Below are positions 1 to 12,716 of a stretch of 64,000 nucleotides of DNA, one piece after another (position 1 is the first letter of the stretch; the number at the start of each line of letters is the position of its first letter). The stretch comes from Pseudomonas putida (GTDB lineage Bacteria; Pseudomonadota; Gammaproteobacteria; Pseudomonadales; Pseudomonadaceae). Both the position numbers and the translations under genes were made by a program. A model generated the notes under the pieces. It did not search any database. It saw nothing but the letters and a program-made list of their open reading frames with translations, and was not told where the DNA came from. The stretch spans positions 1,782,501-1,846,500 of the forward strand of contig NZ_CP016634.1 of the NCBI RefSeq assembly GCF_002741075.1, given 5' to 3'.

Positions 1-293
1 CTTCTTGCCACAGCCTTGGCGATGCCGGCCCCAACGGCGCGGGCGGAATCGGCCCGGACCTGCTGGGCGTGACCCGCCAACGCGACCCTCGCTGGTTGGT
101 GCGCTGGTTGAAAGAGCCCGACCAGATGCTGGCCGAGAAAGACCCGCTGGCCATGCTGCTGTACACGCAATACAACGGCCTGGCGATGCCCAACCTGCGC
201 CTGGGCGACACCGAAGTCACCGCGTTGCTGACCTACATCGAAGAGGAAACCCGCCGGCTGCAGACGCCTGCCACGGCCAAGAAGGGCGACTGA
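1..293 (+). CDS. C-terminal part of a c-type cytochrome domain protein (5' end outside window)
   Basis: The frame is open from the window edge and ends with TGA. The first visible residues are SCH, fitting the end of a CxxCH heme-binding motif whose first Cys lies outside the window. The likely axial Met is in NGLAMPNLRL near the end, followed by a final helix (EVTALLTYIEEE), the usual class I cytochrome c layout. Such domains can be free-standing or fused to SCO1/SenC-type copper proteins; the N-terminus needed to decide is missing. It converges on the AraC gene, with only 6 bases between the two ends and no visible terminator. Confidence 0.75.
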   Translation, partial: SCHSLGDAGPNGAGGIGPDLLGVTRQRDPRWLVRWLKEPDQMLAEKDPLAMLLYTQYNGLAMPNLRLGDTEVTALLTYIEEETRRLQTPATAKKGD

Positions 294-299
294 AGGAAA

Positions 300-1205
300 C
301 TACCCGCGTCCGCGCTTGAGCGTCTCGCTCGGCAACTCCTTGAACAACTGCCGATAGCTCTCGGAAAACCGCCCCAAGTGCCAGAACGACCAGCGCATCG
401 CCACCTCGGCCACGGTGATACTCCCTGCCCCATGGCGCAGCAGGTCGCGCCGCGCGCCATTGAGCCTGCGCAGGCGCAGCCACTGCCCTGGCGGCATGTC
501 GGTAAACGCCTTGAAAGCCTGCTGCAGTTGGCGCAGGGACACCCCGGCCACTTCGGCCAACTCCATCAGGTTGAGGGTTTCCTCCGGGCAGTCGGCGGCC
601 CATTCGCTGACCCGGCGCATGATCGCACGCTCCTCGTCGCGCCGCCCCAAGGCATCGCCTTGCAGGCGTTGGCAGGCATTGTCGAGGATGAACAGGCAGT
701 CTTCGAGCAGTTGCTCGGCCAGGGCCTGGCCTTCGAGTGGGCTATCGGCATCGGCCAGCCGCGTGAGAGTGGCGCTCAGCCAACTGCCGAACAGCGCGTT
801 CTGGCCGCTGCCCAGCGGCACCATGAACAGCCCTTCCAGACGCGTCACGTCCAGGCCATGACGGGCCATGAACGCCTGGTCGAACACCACGGCCACTTCC
901 TGGTAGTTCTCCGGCGTGATCCAAATGTTGCGACTGTCCTCGTTGAGCAAGTAGAGGCTGTTCTCGCTGCGGTCGAAACAAAACGCCAGCGACCCGCTCG
1001 GTGCGCGGAAGAACTGCTCCACCCGGGTATTGAGCCGTTCTTCGTAGACCTCCACGCCATCGAGCCCCAGGCAGCGCAACTGACCATTGAAATGCCCAGG
1101 GGACATTTGCCGGTATTGCTGCTGCCAGCCAGGGGTGGCGCGCACCTGTTCGGTCACGTCGGTGGTGTGGAAAGCCTGGACCTGCAAGGCGTTGGGCGTT
1201 GTCAC
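300..1205 (-). CDS. AraC-family transcriptional regulator, EutR-like
   Basis: A 301-residue protein with a C-terminal AraC-type double helix-turn-helix (about residues 205-300), including MRWSFWHLGRFSESYRQLF. The spacing PGHFNGQL near residue 36 and the FWHLGxF motif resemble the ethanolamine-operon activator EutR, although no eut genes are nearby. The start used is a GTG with a weak GGGAC sequence upstream; no better ATG is present. It is transcribed divergently from the glutamine synthetase-like gene, with about 150 bases between them, so it probably controls the adjacent amine-utilisation genes. The ligand is unknown; a polyamine or other amine is inferred only from context. Confidence 0.85.
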   Translation of the reverse strand: MTTPNALQVQAFHTTDVTEQVRATPGWQQQYRQMSPGHFNGQLRCLGLDGVEVYEERLNTRVEQFFRAPSGSLAFCFDRSENSLYLLNEDSRNIWITPENYQEVAVVFDQAFMARHGLDVTRLEGLFMVPLGSGQNALFGSWLSATLTRLADADSPLEGQALAEQLLEDCLFILDNACQRLQGDALGRRDEERAIMRRVSEWAADCPEETLNLMELAEVAGVSLRQLQQAFKAFTDMPPGQWLRLRRLNGARRDLLRHGAGSITVAEVAMRWSFWHLGRFSESYRQLFKELPSETLKRGRG

Positions 1206-1356
1206 GCTTGAGTCCCTTATGCACTCTTTTGGTGCATTTGTTGCCGAAGAAAATGGATAGATCGCCCCGGGGGGCAGCGACCAAGATAGTCCTCAGCGCG
1301 TCGCCTGGGAAGATTCCAACGCGGACTCGCCCATAAAACCCAACTAAGAGGTCTGT

Positions 1357-3965
<2,609 letters not shown>

Positions 3966-3979
3966 GCCGAGCACCAGCC

Positions 3980-5272
3980 ATGCCTATTACCCAACACACC
4001 GCGTCCTACTACGCCGCCACGGCGCGCAGTTCGACGCCCTACCCCTCGCTGGAAGGCGAGCTGACCGCCGATGTCTGTGTGGTCGGCGGCGGCCTGACCG
4101 GGGTCAATACCGCTCTGGAACTCGCCGAGCGCGGCCTGTCGGTGATACTGCTCGAAGCCCGGCGCATCGGCTGGGGTGCCAGCGGACGCAACGGCGGGCA
4201 ATTGATCCGCGGCATCGGCCATGACGTCAGCGGCTTCGCCCGCTACGTTGGCCAGGATGGCGTGCGCTACCTCAAGCAGGCCGGCATCGACTCGGTGGAA
4301 CTGGTGGCCGAGCGCATCGCCCGCTACGGCATCGAGTGCGACCTGCGCTGGGGCTTCTGCGAACTGGCCAACACCCCCGCGCAGTTCGCCGCCTTCAAGG
4401 ACGAGCAAGACGAGCTGGCCGCGCTGGGCTACCGCCACGAAACCCGCCTGGTCGGCCCCGAGCGGATTCGCGATGTGGTCGCCAGCGACCAGTACGCCGG
4501 GGGGCTGGTGGACATGGGCTCGGGCCACCTGCACCCGCTCGACCTGGTCCAGGGCGAAGCCCGCGCGGCGCAGCAGCTGGGCGTGCGGATTTTCGAGCAG
4601 AGCCCGGTGCAACGCATCGAGCACGGCCCCACCGTGACCCTGCACTGTGCGCGCGGCAAGGTCCGGGCCAAGAGCCTGGTACTTGGCTGCAACGCCCATT
4701 TGGACGAGCTGGAGCCGCGTCTGAGCGGCAAGGTGCTGCCGGCCGGCAGCTATGTGGTGGCCACCGAGCCCCTGCCCGAGCACGTCGCCAAGGCGCTGAT
4801 CCCGCAGAACATGGCCCTGTGCGACCAGAAAGTCGGCCTGGACTACTACCGCCTTACGGCAGACCGCCGCCTGTTGTTCGGCGGCGCCTGCCACTACTCC
4901 GGGCGTGACCCCAAGGACATCGCCGCCTACATGCGGCCTAAAGTCCTCAAGGTGTTCCCACAGCTGAGCGATGTGCGCATCGACTACCAGTGGGGTGGCA
5001 TGATCGGCATCACCGCCAACCGCTTCCCCCAGGTGGGCCGGTTAAGCCAGCACCCCAACGTCTACTACGCCCAGGGATACTCCGGCCATGGCCTGAACGT
5101 CACCCACTGGACTGCCAAACTGCTGGCCGAATCCATCGCGGTGGGCCACAGCCAGGGGCTGGACGTGTTCAGCGCCGTGCCGCACCTGACCTTCCCCGGC
5201 GGCAAGGCCCTACGCTCGCCGCTGCTGGCACTGGGGATGCTGTGGTACCGGGTGCGAGAAGTGCTGGGCTGA
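3980..5272 (+). CDS. puuB: FAD-dependent amine oxidoreductase, PuuB-like (first copy)
   Basis: A 430-residue D-amino-acid-oxidase-fold flavoprotein. The Rossmann dinucleotide motif VVGGGLTG is at residues 34-41 and the FAD-contact motif GASGRNGGQ follows. The C-terminal part has YAQGYSGHGLN, a typical FAD/substrate closing motif of the PuuB/GlpO-like family. PuuB oxidises gamma-glutamylputrescine to the aldehyde with H2O2 release. It begins 15 bases after the binding-protein gene and probably shares its transcript. A second, clearly different copy of the same family lies at 36319-37617. The substrate is inferred from the neighbours. Confidence 0.85.
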   Translation: MPITQHTASYYAATARSSTPYPSLEGELTADVCVVGGGLTGVNTALELAERGLSVILLEARRIGWGASGRNGGQLIRGIGHDVSGFARYVGQDGVRYLKQAGIDSVELVAERIARYGIECDLRWGFCELANTPAQFAAFKDEQDELAALGYRHETRLVGPERIRDVVASDQYAGGLVDMGSGHLHPLDLVQGEARAAQQLGVRIFEQSPVQRIEHGPTVTLHCARGKVRAKSLVLGCNAHLDELEPRLSGKVLPAGSYVVATEPLPEHVAKALIPQNMALCDQKVGLDYYRLTADRRLLFGGACHYSGRDPKDIAAYMRPKVLKVFPQLSDVRIDYQWGGMIGITANRFPQVGRLSQHPNVYYAQGYSGHGLNVTHWTAKLLAESIAVGHSQGLDVFSAVPHLTFPGGKALRSPLLALGMLWYRVREVLG

Positions 5273-5367
5273 TAAATCCCTGCAGGGCATGGGGCATCTG
5301 AGCAAGCGAAACGGCTAAACCCGGTCTTTACTGGCCGATATCACCGTGACGCACCAAGGATGACCCC

Positions 5368-7023
5368 ATGCCACTGCTCGACCCTACCTCCAACGAAAGC
5401 AAATACCCCAAACTCTCCAGCGCCGCCGTGATTGGCGCCACCACGCCCAATAGCACCCGGCTGTGGGTGCGTCTCTACCGGCCAGGCACCTGGTACCTGG
5501 CGGTCACCACCGAGCCGCTGCGCGGCGACATGGTCCGCCTCGGTGAGCTGCCCGTCAGCCAATACTTCCAAGGCCAAGGCATCAAGCCTGTGTACCTGCA
5601 GGCCAAGACGCTGGACTTCGACACCGATGTCACTGGCGTCTTCGATGTCACAGGCCTGAAGCCTGCCACCACCTATTACTACGCGCTGATCAGCGACGAA
5701 ACCGACGCCGGCAAGGTGGGTCGGCGCACCGAGATCGGTGGCGATCGCCCGCGCTTCTTCGTGACTCCGCCCAAGGCCTCCAGCACCCTCACCTTCGGCT
5801 TCTACAGCTGTCACGACCCGATCAGCGCCGACGGCAGTGCCGGTGCCTGGCCGTTGATGCACCAGCAGTTGGCCGACCAACGCGCCACTTTCGTCATCGG
5901 CGGTGGCGACCAGGTGTACGTGGACACCAATAAGAAGAACGGTTTTCTGGATATCTGGGAGTGGCTCAAGGACAACAAGGACGAGCTGCTGCAGACCTAC
6001 AGCAAAGGCAAGGGCTACGACAAAGCGGGGATCGAGCGCTACCTGTGCAACCTCTACCGCTGGTTCTACCGGGTCTACTGGAACGTGCCGGCCCAGCGGG
6101 AGATCTATGAACGCCTGCCCCAGTACATGATCTGGGACGACCACGAAATCATGGACGGTTGGGGCTCACTGACCAAAGTCGAGCGGCGCAAGCGCATCTC
6201 CCTGTTGTTCGAACGCAGCAACAACACCACGACCAACCAGATGCTGGTGGATCTCATGTGGCGCGCCGCCTGCCGGGTGTACTACGAGTACGAGCACAGC
6301 CACAACCCGCCCACGCCGATCGATCTGGACAACCCCGATGCCTGCCAATGGGACTATGCCTTCGAACAAGGCAATTCGGCGTTCTACGTACTGGACATGC
6401 GCGGCCACCACGACATCGAGGCCAAAGACCCCTGCAAGTTGCTTGGCAGCGAGCAGATGGCGCGTTTTGCCGCCTGGCTCAAGAGCGCGCCGGTACAGAA
6501 GGCCGAGGCGGTGTTCGTGGTGTCGCCGGTGCCGGTCATGCACTGGCGCAACGCCGTGACCAATTACGCCGACATCGGATCGTTCAAGGACGATTGCATG
6601 GACGAATGGGACCACGAGAGCAACCAGGCCGAACGCAAACGCCTGCTGGATCTGGTGTTCGATGCCTTGGGCAACAGCGCCAAGCCAGTGGTGTTTCTCA
6701 GTGGCGACGTGCACTGTGCGGCGGTGTTCCGCTTGCTGCACAAGCGGTATCCGGCTGCCAAGGTATTTCAGGTCACCTCCAGTGCCATCTCCCGCATGCC
6801 GGCACCCGGCGTGCTTAAGCTCGCGATCAGCGCGGGCGGGAGCATGCCGGGCGTCAAGGATGTTGTCTGCGAACGCTGGTACGCCATGGCCGGCTCGAAG
6901 AACTTCGCCATGCTCCAGGTGCGTCCATCATTGGACGGCACCCAGACCGAGGTCCTGGTCGAACTGCACTGGCCGGGCGGAGATGACGGGGAGCTGACCA
7001 AGCGTCGCGTGCTGCTCAAGTAA
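5368..7023 (+). CDS. PhoD-like metallophosphatase family protein
   Basis: A 551-residue protein with the PhoD/purple-acid-phosphatase-like metal-binding blocks GGGDQVYVD (about residue 176), WDDHEIMDGWGS (about 256) and SGDVHCA (about 445). The N-terminal 130 residues look like the beta-sandwich that precedes the catalytic domain in this family. No signal peptide is visible, unlike classical secreted PhoD, so it is probably cytoplasmic. Family members are phosphomonoesterases or phosphodiesterases using Fe/Ca or Mn. It starts 95 bases after the oxidase gene and may be independently expressed. The substrate is unknown. Confidence 0.8.
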   Translation: MPLLDPTSNESKYPKLSSAAVIGATTPNSTRLWVRLYRPGTWYLAVTTEPLRGDMVRLGELPVSQYFQGQGIKPVYLQAKTLDFDTDVTGVFDVTGLKPATTYYYALISDETDAGKVGRRTEIGGDRPRFFVTPPKASSTLTFGFYSCHDPISADGSAGAWPLMHQQLADQRATFVIGGGDQVYVDTNKKNGFLDIWEWLKDNKDELLQTYSKGKGYDKAGIERYLCNLYRWFYRVYWNVPAQREIYERLPQYMIWDDHEIMDGWGSLTKVERRKRISLLFERSNNTTTNQMLVDLMWRAACRVYYEYEHSHNPPTPIDLDNPDACQWDYAFEQGNSAFYVLDMRGHHDIEAKDPCKLLGSEQMARFAAWLKSAPVQKAEAVFVVSPVPVMHWRNAVTNYADIGSFKDDCMDEWDHESNQAERKRLLDLVFDALGNSAKPVVFLSGDVHCAAVFRLLHKRYPAAKVFQVTSSAISRMPAPGVLKLAISAGGSMPGVKDVVCERWYAMAGSKNFAMLQVRPSLDGTQTEVLVELHWPGGDDGELTKRRVLLK

Positions 7024-7084
7024 GCCCTTGGGGAGCGAACGGTCGCAGGTAAATCCACGCCACAGGGTTTGCGCTGACCTCTCT

Positions 7085-7172
7085 GTGGGAGCGGCGGTTC
7101 GGCGCTCCGATTCACCCGCGAACACCGGCAGAGCCGGTGCCAGGCACTGCGTCGCCTGCTTCGCGGCTAAAG
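7085..7172. repeat. Degenerate REP-like sequence
   Basis: The 235-base gap between the phosphatase and the convergent serine dehydratase contains GTGGGAGCGG..., TTCACCCGCGAA and TTCGCGGCTAAAG, recognisable but decayed REP halves, plus a short GCACCGGC-type stem. No gene is seen in this gap. Confidence 0.5.
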
Positions 7173-7258
7173 CCACACAAAGACCGCAACACCGTTCGGC
7201 CTCCCTCTACAGCCCTATCCTCGGAAATGGGGGGCTATAGCCAGCGGCTACATCTGCC

Positions 7259-8635
7259 TCAGCACTCGACAAACGCCACGGCCAGCCCGCCGCGAGAGGT
7301 TTCCTTGTAGTTGGCATGCATATCGGCGCCGGTGTCACGCAGGGTGCGGATCACCCGATCCAGGGAGATGAAGTGTTCGCCATCGCCGCGCAGGGCCATC
7401 TGTACCGCGTTGATCGCCTTGACCGCGGCAATGGCATTGCGCTCGATGCATGGCACCTGTACCAGACCACCCACCGGGTCGCAGGTCAGCCCCAGATTGT
7501 GCTCCAAGGCAATTTCGGCGGCGTTCTCCAATTGAGCGGGCGTTGCACCCAGCACTTCGGCGAGCCCCGCCGCGGCCATGGAGCAGGCTGAACCGACTTC
7601 ACCCTGGCAGCCGACTTCCGCGCCCGAGATCGATGCGTTCTTCTTGCACAGAATGCCTACCGCCGCAGCGGCCAGCAGGAAGGCGACCACATCGTCATCG
7701 CAGGCGCCGGGGTTGAACTTCATGTAGTAGTGCAGCACCGCCGGGATGATCCCCGCCGCGCCGTTGGTGGGCGCGGTGACCATGCGCCCGCCGGCGGCGT
7801 TTTCTTCGTTGACCGCCAGGGCATACAGATTGACCCACTCCATGGCGCTCAGGGTCGAGCCGATGACATTGGGCTTGCCCAGCTCCTGCAGGCTACGGTG
7901 CAGCTTGGCGGCACGGCGCTTGACCTGCAGGCCACCTGGCAAGATCCCTTCGTTGCGCAGGCCGTTGTTCACGCACTCGCCCATGGCCGCCCAGATCTTC
8001 AGCAGCCCCTCACGGACTTCGGCTTCGGGTCGCCAGGCGCACTCGTTGGCCATCATCAGTTGGCCGACGCTCATCTGATGAGTCTTGCACAGGGCCAGCA
8101 GCTCGGCTGCACTGTCGAATTCATAGGGCAGCTTGACCTGGTCGGCATCGGACTGTGGCGCATCGATTTCGGCCTGCTCGACGATGAAACCACCGCCAAC
8201 CGAGTAATAGGTCTGGGAGAACAGGCTGCCCTGCGCGGTGAACGCCTCAAGGCTCATGGCATTGGGGTGGTAAGGCAGGCTCTCGTCGAGCAGCAGCATG
8301 TCGCGGTCATACTCGAATGCCACTGGTTGGCTGCCATCGAGGATCAGGCATTGCTCCTGCATCACCTGTGCGATGCGCGGCTCGATGCTCTGCGGGTCGA
8401 TGCGATCTGGCCATTGGCCCATCAACCCGAGCAGGCAGGCGCGGTCAGTGGCATGGCCGACGCCGGTCGCCGACAGCGAGCCGTACAGGCGCACCTCCAC
8501 CCGCGTCACCTGCGTCAACACCCCCTGCTCGCGAAGCGCCTGGGCGAAGGTCGCCGCCGCGCGCATCGGCCCTACGGTATGGGAACTGGATGGGCCGATG
8601 CCGATTTTGAAGAGGTCGAAAACACTGATAGCCAT
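7259..8635 (-). CDS. sdaA: L-serine dehydratase (ammonia-lyase), single-chain iron-sulfur type
   Basis: A 458-residue protein matching the one-chain bacterial L-serine dehydratases (E. coli SdaA is about 454). An N-terminal beta domain with [12 protein letters not shown] (residues 13-24) is followed by the alpha domain with conserved cysteines in [19 protein letters not shown] and LTCDPVGG, expected to hold the catalytic [4Fe-4S] cluster. The enzyme converts L-serine to pyruvate and ammonia. I place the start at MAISVFDLF (8635); the longer frame to 8761 adds 42 residues of unconserved upstream sequence. It is divergent from a GcvA-like LysR gene that may regulate it. Confidence 0.93.
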   Translation of the reverse strand: MAISVFDLFKIGIGPSSSHTVGPMRAAATFAQALREQGVLTQVTRVEVRLYGSLSATGVGHATDRACLLGLMGQWPDRIDPQSIEPRIAQVMQEQCLILDGSQPVAFEYDRDMLLLDESLPYHPNAMSLEAFTAQGSLFSQTYYSVGGGFIVEQAEIDAPQSDADQVKLPYEFDSAAELLALCKTHQMSVGQLMMANECAWRPEAEVREGLLKIWAAMGECVNNGLRNEGILPGGLQVKRRAAKLHRSLQELGKPNVIGSTLSAMEWVNLYALAVNEENAAGGRMVTAPTNGAAGIIPAVLHYYMKFNPGACDDDVVAFLLAAAAVGILCKKNASISGAEVGCQGEVGSACSMAAAGLAEVLGATPAQLENAAEIALEHNLGLTCDPVGGLVQVPCIERNAIAAVKAINAVQMALRGDGEHFISLDRVIRTLRDTGADMHANYKETSRGGLAVAFVEC

Positions 8636-8781
8636 GCTAATACCTGGGCGAGACAGCCTGTGTAGCCGTCGACCGCCTCTCCGAGAAAATTGAACGGGAC
8701 TGCGATATTGCGTGATACTGACTCGCCCTCCGGGTAATGACCAACGAAAGTTCCTAAGCAAGGCTTTAGCAAGGCTAAACG

Positions 8782-9720
8782 ATGAAGCGACAACTCAATG
8801 GCCAGACCTTCGTCTGGCTGCACGTGTTCTCCTGTGCGGCGCGGCACCTGTCGTTCACCCGCTGTGCGCAGGAGCTGCACATTACCCCCGGCGCCGTGAG
8901 CCAGCAGATGCGCCAACTGGAAGAGCGCCTGGGCTATCGGTTGTTCCTGCGTCGTGCGCGGGGCGTTGAGCTGAGTGCCGAAGGCCAGCGTCTGGCACAG
9001 ACGGTCGCCGAGGCCTATGGCAGCATCGAGGCGGAGCTGCTTCGCCTGGACGCCGGCGAGATCCGCGGCACCCTGCGCCTGCGTTCGATCCCCTCGTTCC
9101 TGGCCAAATGGCTGACCCCTCGCCTGCCCCGCTTCCAGCAGCGCTATCCAGACATCGAACTGCGCCTGGTGGCCGAGGACAGCAACCAAGCCCTGCACCC
9201 GGAGGACTTCGACCTGGCCATCGACCTCAACGATGGCAGCTACCCGGGCATGCTCTCCACGCCCTTGCTGGACGAGCAGATCTTCCCGGTCTGCTCCCCC
9301 GCCCTGCTTCGCGGCCGCCCGCCGCTGCATGGCCCGGCAGACCTGGTGCATTATCCGCTGCTGCACGACATCACCGCCTGGCGCGGCAGCTCGGAATACG
9401 CCGAATGGGAGTTCTACCTCGACGGTATCGGCGCCGGCAGCCTGGATGTGCGCCGTGGACACACCTTCAACCGCAACCACCTGACCATCGAGGCCGCCAT
9501 CGCGGGGGTTGGTGTGGCCATTGCCCGACGCACCTTGCTCAACGACGAGCTTGAACGCGGCGCGCTGATCGTGCCTTTCGGCGTGCCGATCGCCAACCAC
9601 AAACGCTACATGCTGCATTACCCGCCCGGCGGGCTGAACCAGCCGGGCGCACGCGCGGTGCATGACTGGCTGGTCGAAGAGGCCGAGGGGTTCCGCGCCT
9701 TGCATCCTTTGCTGAGCTAG
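8782..9720 (+). CDS. LysR-family regulator, GcvA-like
   Basis: A 312-residue LysR-type regulator. The N-terminal winged helix (about residues 8-65) contains LSFTRCAQELHITPGAVSQQ, the characteristic GcvA-group recognition helix, followed by a linker helix and a periplasmic-binding-protein-like effector domain. GcvA-type regulators often respond to amino acids and control neighbouring divergent genes. Its position head-to-head with L-serine dehydratase (146 bases between the chosen starts) makes serine or glycine a plausible effector, but this is inferred from context only. Confidence 0.88.
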   Translation: MKRQLNGQTFVWLHVFSCAARHLSFTRCAQELHITPGAVSQQMRQLEERLGYRLFLRRARGVELSAEGQRLAQTVAEAYGSIEAELLRLDAGEIRGTLRLRSIPSFLAKWLTPRLPRFQQRYPDIELRLVAEDSNQALHPEDFDLAIDLNDGSYPGMLSTPLLDEQIFPVCSPALLRGRPPLHGPADLVHYPLLHDITAWRGSSEYAEWEFYLDGIGAGSLDVRRGHTFNRNHLTIEAAIAGVGVAIARRTLLNDELERGALIVPFGVPIANHKRYMLHYPPGGLNQPGARAVHDWLVEEAEGFRALHPLLS

Positions 9721-9829
9721 CCTGCGCCACTCGTCAAACATCCTGAACCCTCGCCATAGCTTGCCGGTCGCACATCAAGAGTGAGGCGACACATGTCGCG
9801 CAAAACCACCCTGAGCGAAGGAAGGCACC

Positions 9830-10747
9830 GTGAGCGATATCCGTATCGGTATTTCCGGCTGGCGCTATGGCCCGTGGCGCAAGGACTTCTACCCAAAAGG
9901 TCTGCGCCAGGACGACGAACTGGCGTTCGCCTCGCGTGCAGTCAACAGCATCGAGATCAACGGCTCGTTCTACGCCCTGCAAACGCCCCAACGCTATTGC
10001 ACCTGGCGCGACCAGACACCCGAAGGCTTCATCTTCTCGGTCAAGGCGCCGCGTTACATCACCCATGTGCGCAGGCTCAAGGAGATCGAAGAGCCGCTGG
10101 CCAACTTCTTTGCCTCAGGCCCTCTGCTGCTGGGCGACAAGCTCGGCCCGGTGCTGTGGCAGTTTCCGCCCAGCATGCAGTACGACCAAGCGCGCTTTGC
10201 CCAGTTTCTCGAACAACTGCCTCATGACCGCGCTGGCGCCCGGGACTGCGCCAAACACTGCGCCGAACGCCTGCGCGACAACGGCGGCACCGAGATCGAC
10301 GGCAATGCACCGCTGCGCCATGCGGTGGAGATCCGTCATCCCAGTTTCGTCTGCGAAGGCTTCGTCAAATTGCTGCGCGCCCACAACGTGGCGCTGGTGG
10401 TGGCAGACAGTGCCGGCAAGTGGCCCTACGTCGAAGACGTCACCGCCGACTTTATCTACATGCGCCTGCACGGCGACGTGGAGCTCTACAGCAGCGGCTA
10501 CACCGCCCGCGCCTTGCGGCGGTGGAAGACACGCATACAGGCCTGGAGCCAGGGCAGCCAGCCCGACGACGCCGAGCTGATCATCCAACGTGCGCCGCGC
10601 AAGCGGGCCGCGCGAGATATCTACTGCTATTTCGACAATGACCAGAAAGTCCATGCCCCCTACGACGCACGGCGTCTGCTGGAAAAGCTCGGCCTTGCCG
10701 GCGAACTGGTGACCGAGCCTGGGGTGGAACCGGAGGTCGAACTGTGA
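9830..10747 (+). CDS. DUF72 family protein (YecE-like)
   Basis: A 305-residue DUF72 protein with the family's opening [13 protein letters not shown] and the internal blocks [28 protein letters not shown], and YMRLHGD near residue 210. The fold is a TIM barrel; no firm biochemical role is established for the family. It overlaps the next gene by four bases (ATGA-type), so it belongs to the same transcript as the endonuclease/phosphatase-like, cardiolipin synthase and YbhN-like genes. That link suggests a role in the same envelope or stress process. The ATG follows AAGGCACCGTG, where the GTG at 9830 is the start used. Confidence 0.85.
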   Translation: MSDIRIGISGWRYGPWRKDFYPKGLRQDDELAFASRAVNSIEINGSFYALQTPQRYCTWRDQTPEGFIFSVKAPRYITHVRRLKEIEEPLANFFASGPLLLGDKLGPVLWQFPPSMQYDQARFAQFLEQLPHDRAGARDCAKHCAERLRDNGGTEIDGNAPLRHAVEIRHPSFVCEGFVKLLRAHNVALVVADSAGKWPYVEDVTADFIYMRLHGDVELYSSGYTARALRRWKTRIQAWSQGSQPDDAELIIQRAPRKRAARDIYCYFDNDQKVHAPYDARRLLEKLGLAGELVTEPGVEPEVEL

Positions 10748-11517
10748 ACAAGACCATGCCTGCTCCCCGCTGCGTTATCGACAAGGTCACCGCCGTGCGT
10801 CAGCTGAACGTGCTGACGATCAACGTGCACAAAGGTTTCACCCTGTTCAACCGGCGCTTCATCCTGCCTGAACTGCGCGAAGCGGTGCGCGCTACCGGTG
10901 CCGACCTGGTATTCCTCCAGGAAGTCCATGGCAGCCATCTTCATCACGCCCAGCGACACCCCGCCTGGCCGGTGACGCCGCAGTATGAATTTCTCGCCGA
11001 CAGCATGTGGCCGCAGTTCGCCTATGGTCGCAATGCGGTGTACCCCCATGGCGATCACGGCAACGCGCTGCTGTCCAAGTTCCCCATCACCCGCTATCAC
11101 AACCTGGACGTCTCGGTCGCCGGCAATGAACAACGCGGCCTGCTGCATTGCCAGCTGGAGGTGCCCGGGCACGAAGAGGTGCACGCGATCTGCGTGCACC
11201 TGGGGCTGCGTGAGGCCCACCGGCAGAACCAGGTGCGCCTGCTGCTCGAACTGCTCGACAGCCTGCCGCCCGAGGCGCCGGTGATCGTCGCCGGAGACTT
11301 CAACGACTGGCGGCGCAAGGCCGATGCGGTGCTCTCGGCGCACTTGGTGGAGGCGTTCGGCACCCCGGCACGCAGCTTCCCGGCGCGCCTGCCGCTGCTG
11401 CGCCTGGACCGCATCTACCTGCGCAATGCCACCTCGGGCAAAGCCCAAGTGCTGTCCAACTACCCGTGGTCGCACCTCTCCGACCACGCGCCCCTGGCCG
11501 CGCAGATCAGCCTATGA
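10744..11517 (+). CDS. Endonuclease/exonuclease/phosphatase-family protein, YbhP-like
   Basis: A 257-residue protein with EEP-fold metal and catalytic motifs: LTINVHKGF near residue 24, FLQEVHG near 56, VAGDFNDW near 183 and LSDHAPLAA at the end. In E. coli the homologue YbhP sits beside cardiolipin synthase ClsB (YbhO) and YbhN, and the same order is kept here. The substrate in this branch is not known; a phosphodiester of lipid or nucleic acid origin is possible. It overlaps both neighbours through ATGA junctions, indicating translational coupling. Confidence 0.85.
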   Translation: MNKTMPAPRCVIDKVTAVRQLNVLTINVHKGFTLFNRRFILPELREAVRATGADLVFLQEVHGSHLHHAQRHPAWPVTPQYEFLADSMWPQFAYGRNAVYPHGDHGNALLSKFPITRYHNLDVSVAGNEQRGLLHCQLEVPGHEEVHAICVHLGLREAHRQNQVRLLLELLDSLPPEAPVIVAGDFNDWRRKADAVLSAHLVEAFGTPARSFPARLPLLRLDRIYLRNATSGKAQVLSNYPWSHLSDHAPLAAQISL

Positions 11518-12716
11518 ACCGGCCTTGGGTGGACGGCAATCAGGTCGAGCTGCTGATCAACGGCGAGGCCTACTACGAGCGGGTGTTCCAGGCCATGGCC
11601 GAGGCCCGGGAAGAGATCCTGCTGGAAACCTTCATCATCTACGACGACAAGGTCGGCCAACAGCTTCAGCAGGTGCTGATCGATGCCGCCCAACGCGGTG
11701 TCCGTGTGGAGGTGGCGGCCGATGGCTACGGCACGGCCGATCTGCCGGATGCCTTCATCTCGGCGATGACCCAAGCCGGTATCCGCTTCCATGCCTTCGA
11801 CCCTCAACCACGCCTGGCGGGCATGCGCACCAACCTGTTCCGCCGCCTGCACCGCAAGATCGTGGTAATCGACGGTGAGCGGGCGTTCATTGGCGGCATC
11901 AACTACAGCGCCGACCACTTGGGCGACTTCGGCCCCATGGCCAAGCAGGACTATGCCGTGGAGGTAACCGGTCCGGTGGTGGCCCAGGTGCACGCCGCGA
12001 GCCGGCGCTTGCTGGCCCCGGTGCTGGAGCCGCCCAGCCAGGTGCGCCCGCTCATCGCGCCCAGTGGCCCCGCCAGCGCCGTGCTGGTTGAACGCGACAA
12101 CGGCCGCCACCGCAACGACATCGAAGCTTACTACCTTGAGGGCTTTCGCCTGGCGCGCCAACGCATCGTGGTGGCCAATGCGTATTTCTTCCCCGGCTAT
12201 CGGTTGATGCGCGAACTGCGCAATGCCGCACGGCGTGGCGTGGAGGTCAGGCTGATCCTGCAAGGCCAGCCCGACATGCGCTGGGTTCGGGCCCTGTCGC
12301 GCTTGCTGTACAACTACCTGCTGCGCGATGGCGTGCACATCCATGAATACTGCGAGCGCCCGCTGCACGGCAAGGTCGCGCTGGTAGACGAGCAATGGGC
12401 CACGGTGGGGTCGAGCAACCTCGATCCACTGAGCCTGTCGTTCAACCTGGAGGCGAACCTGCTGATTCGCGACCGCGATTTCAACCAGCGGCTTTACCAG
12501 CACCTGGACGAACTGGCCCACCAGCAATGCAAGGCGGTGACCCTGGAGCGCATGGTGCGCGGCTATTGGTGGCGCGCTCCGCTGATCTTCCTGTGTTTCC
12601 ACGTGATCCGGCGTTTCCCGCAGATCGCCGGGTGGTTCCCTGCCCACCGCCAGAAACTGCAATCGCTGACGCCGGCTGCGCAGGACTCAGGTACCTACCA
12701 CGAGGGCAATACCTGA
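11514..12716 (+). CDS. clsB: Cardiolipin synthase, phospholipase D family
   Basis: A 400-residue PLD-superfamily protein with two HKD catalytic motifs: [16 protein letters not shown] beginning at residue 113 and [10 protein letters not shown] beginning at residue 285, each followed by the expected GS/GG-N segment. ClsB-type enzymes make cardiolipin from phosphatidylglycerol with another phospholipid at the inner membrane. The ATG at 11514 overlaps the preceding stop codon; an in-frame upstream start at 11466 would add residues from the previous gene and is rejected. It overlaps the YbhN-like gene by TGATG. Conserved synteny with E. coli ybhPON strengthens the call. Confidence 0.92.
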   Translation: MNRPWVDGNQVELLINGEAYYERVFQAMAEAREEILLETFIIYDDKVGQQLQQVLIDAAQRGVRVEVAADGYGTADLPDAFISAMTQAGIRFHAFDPQPRLAGMRTNLFRRLHRKIVVIDGERAFIGGINYSADHLGDFGPMAKQDYAVEVTGPVVAQVHAASRRLLAPVLEPPSQVRPLIAPSGPASAVLVERDNGRHRNDIEAYYLEGFRLARQRIVVANAYFFPGYRLMRELRNAARRGVEVRLILQGQPDMRWVRALSRLLYNYLLRDGVHIHEYCERPLHGKVALVDEQWATVGSSNLDPLSLSFNLEANLLIRDRDFNQRLYQHLDELAHQQCKAVTLERMVRGYWWRAPLIFLCFHVIRRFPQIAGWFPAHRQKLQSLTPAAQDSGTYHEGNT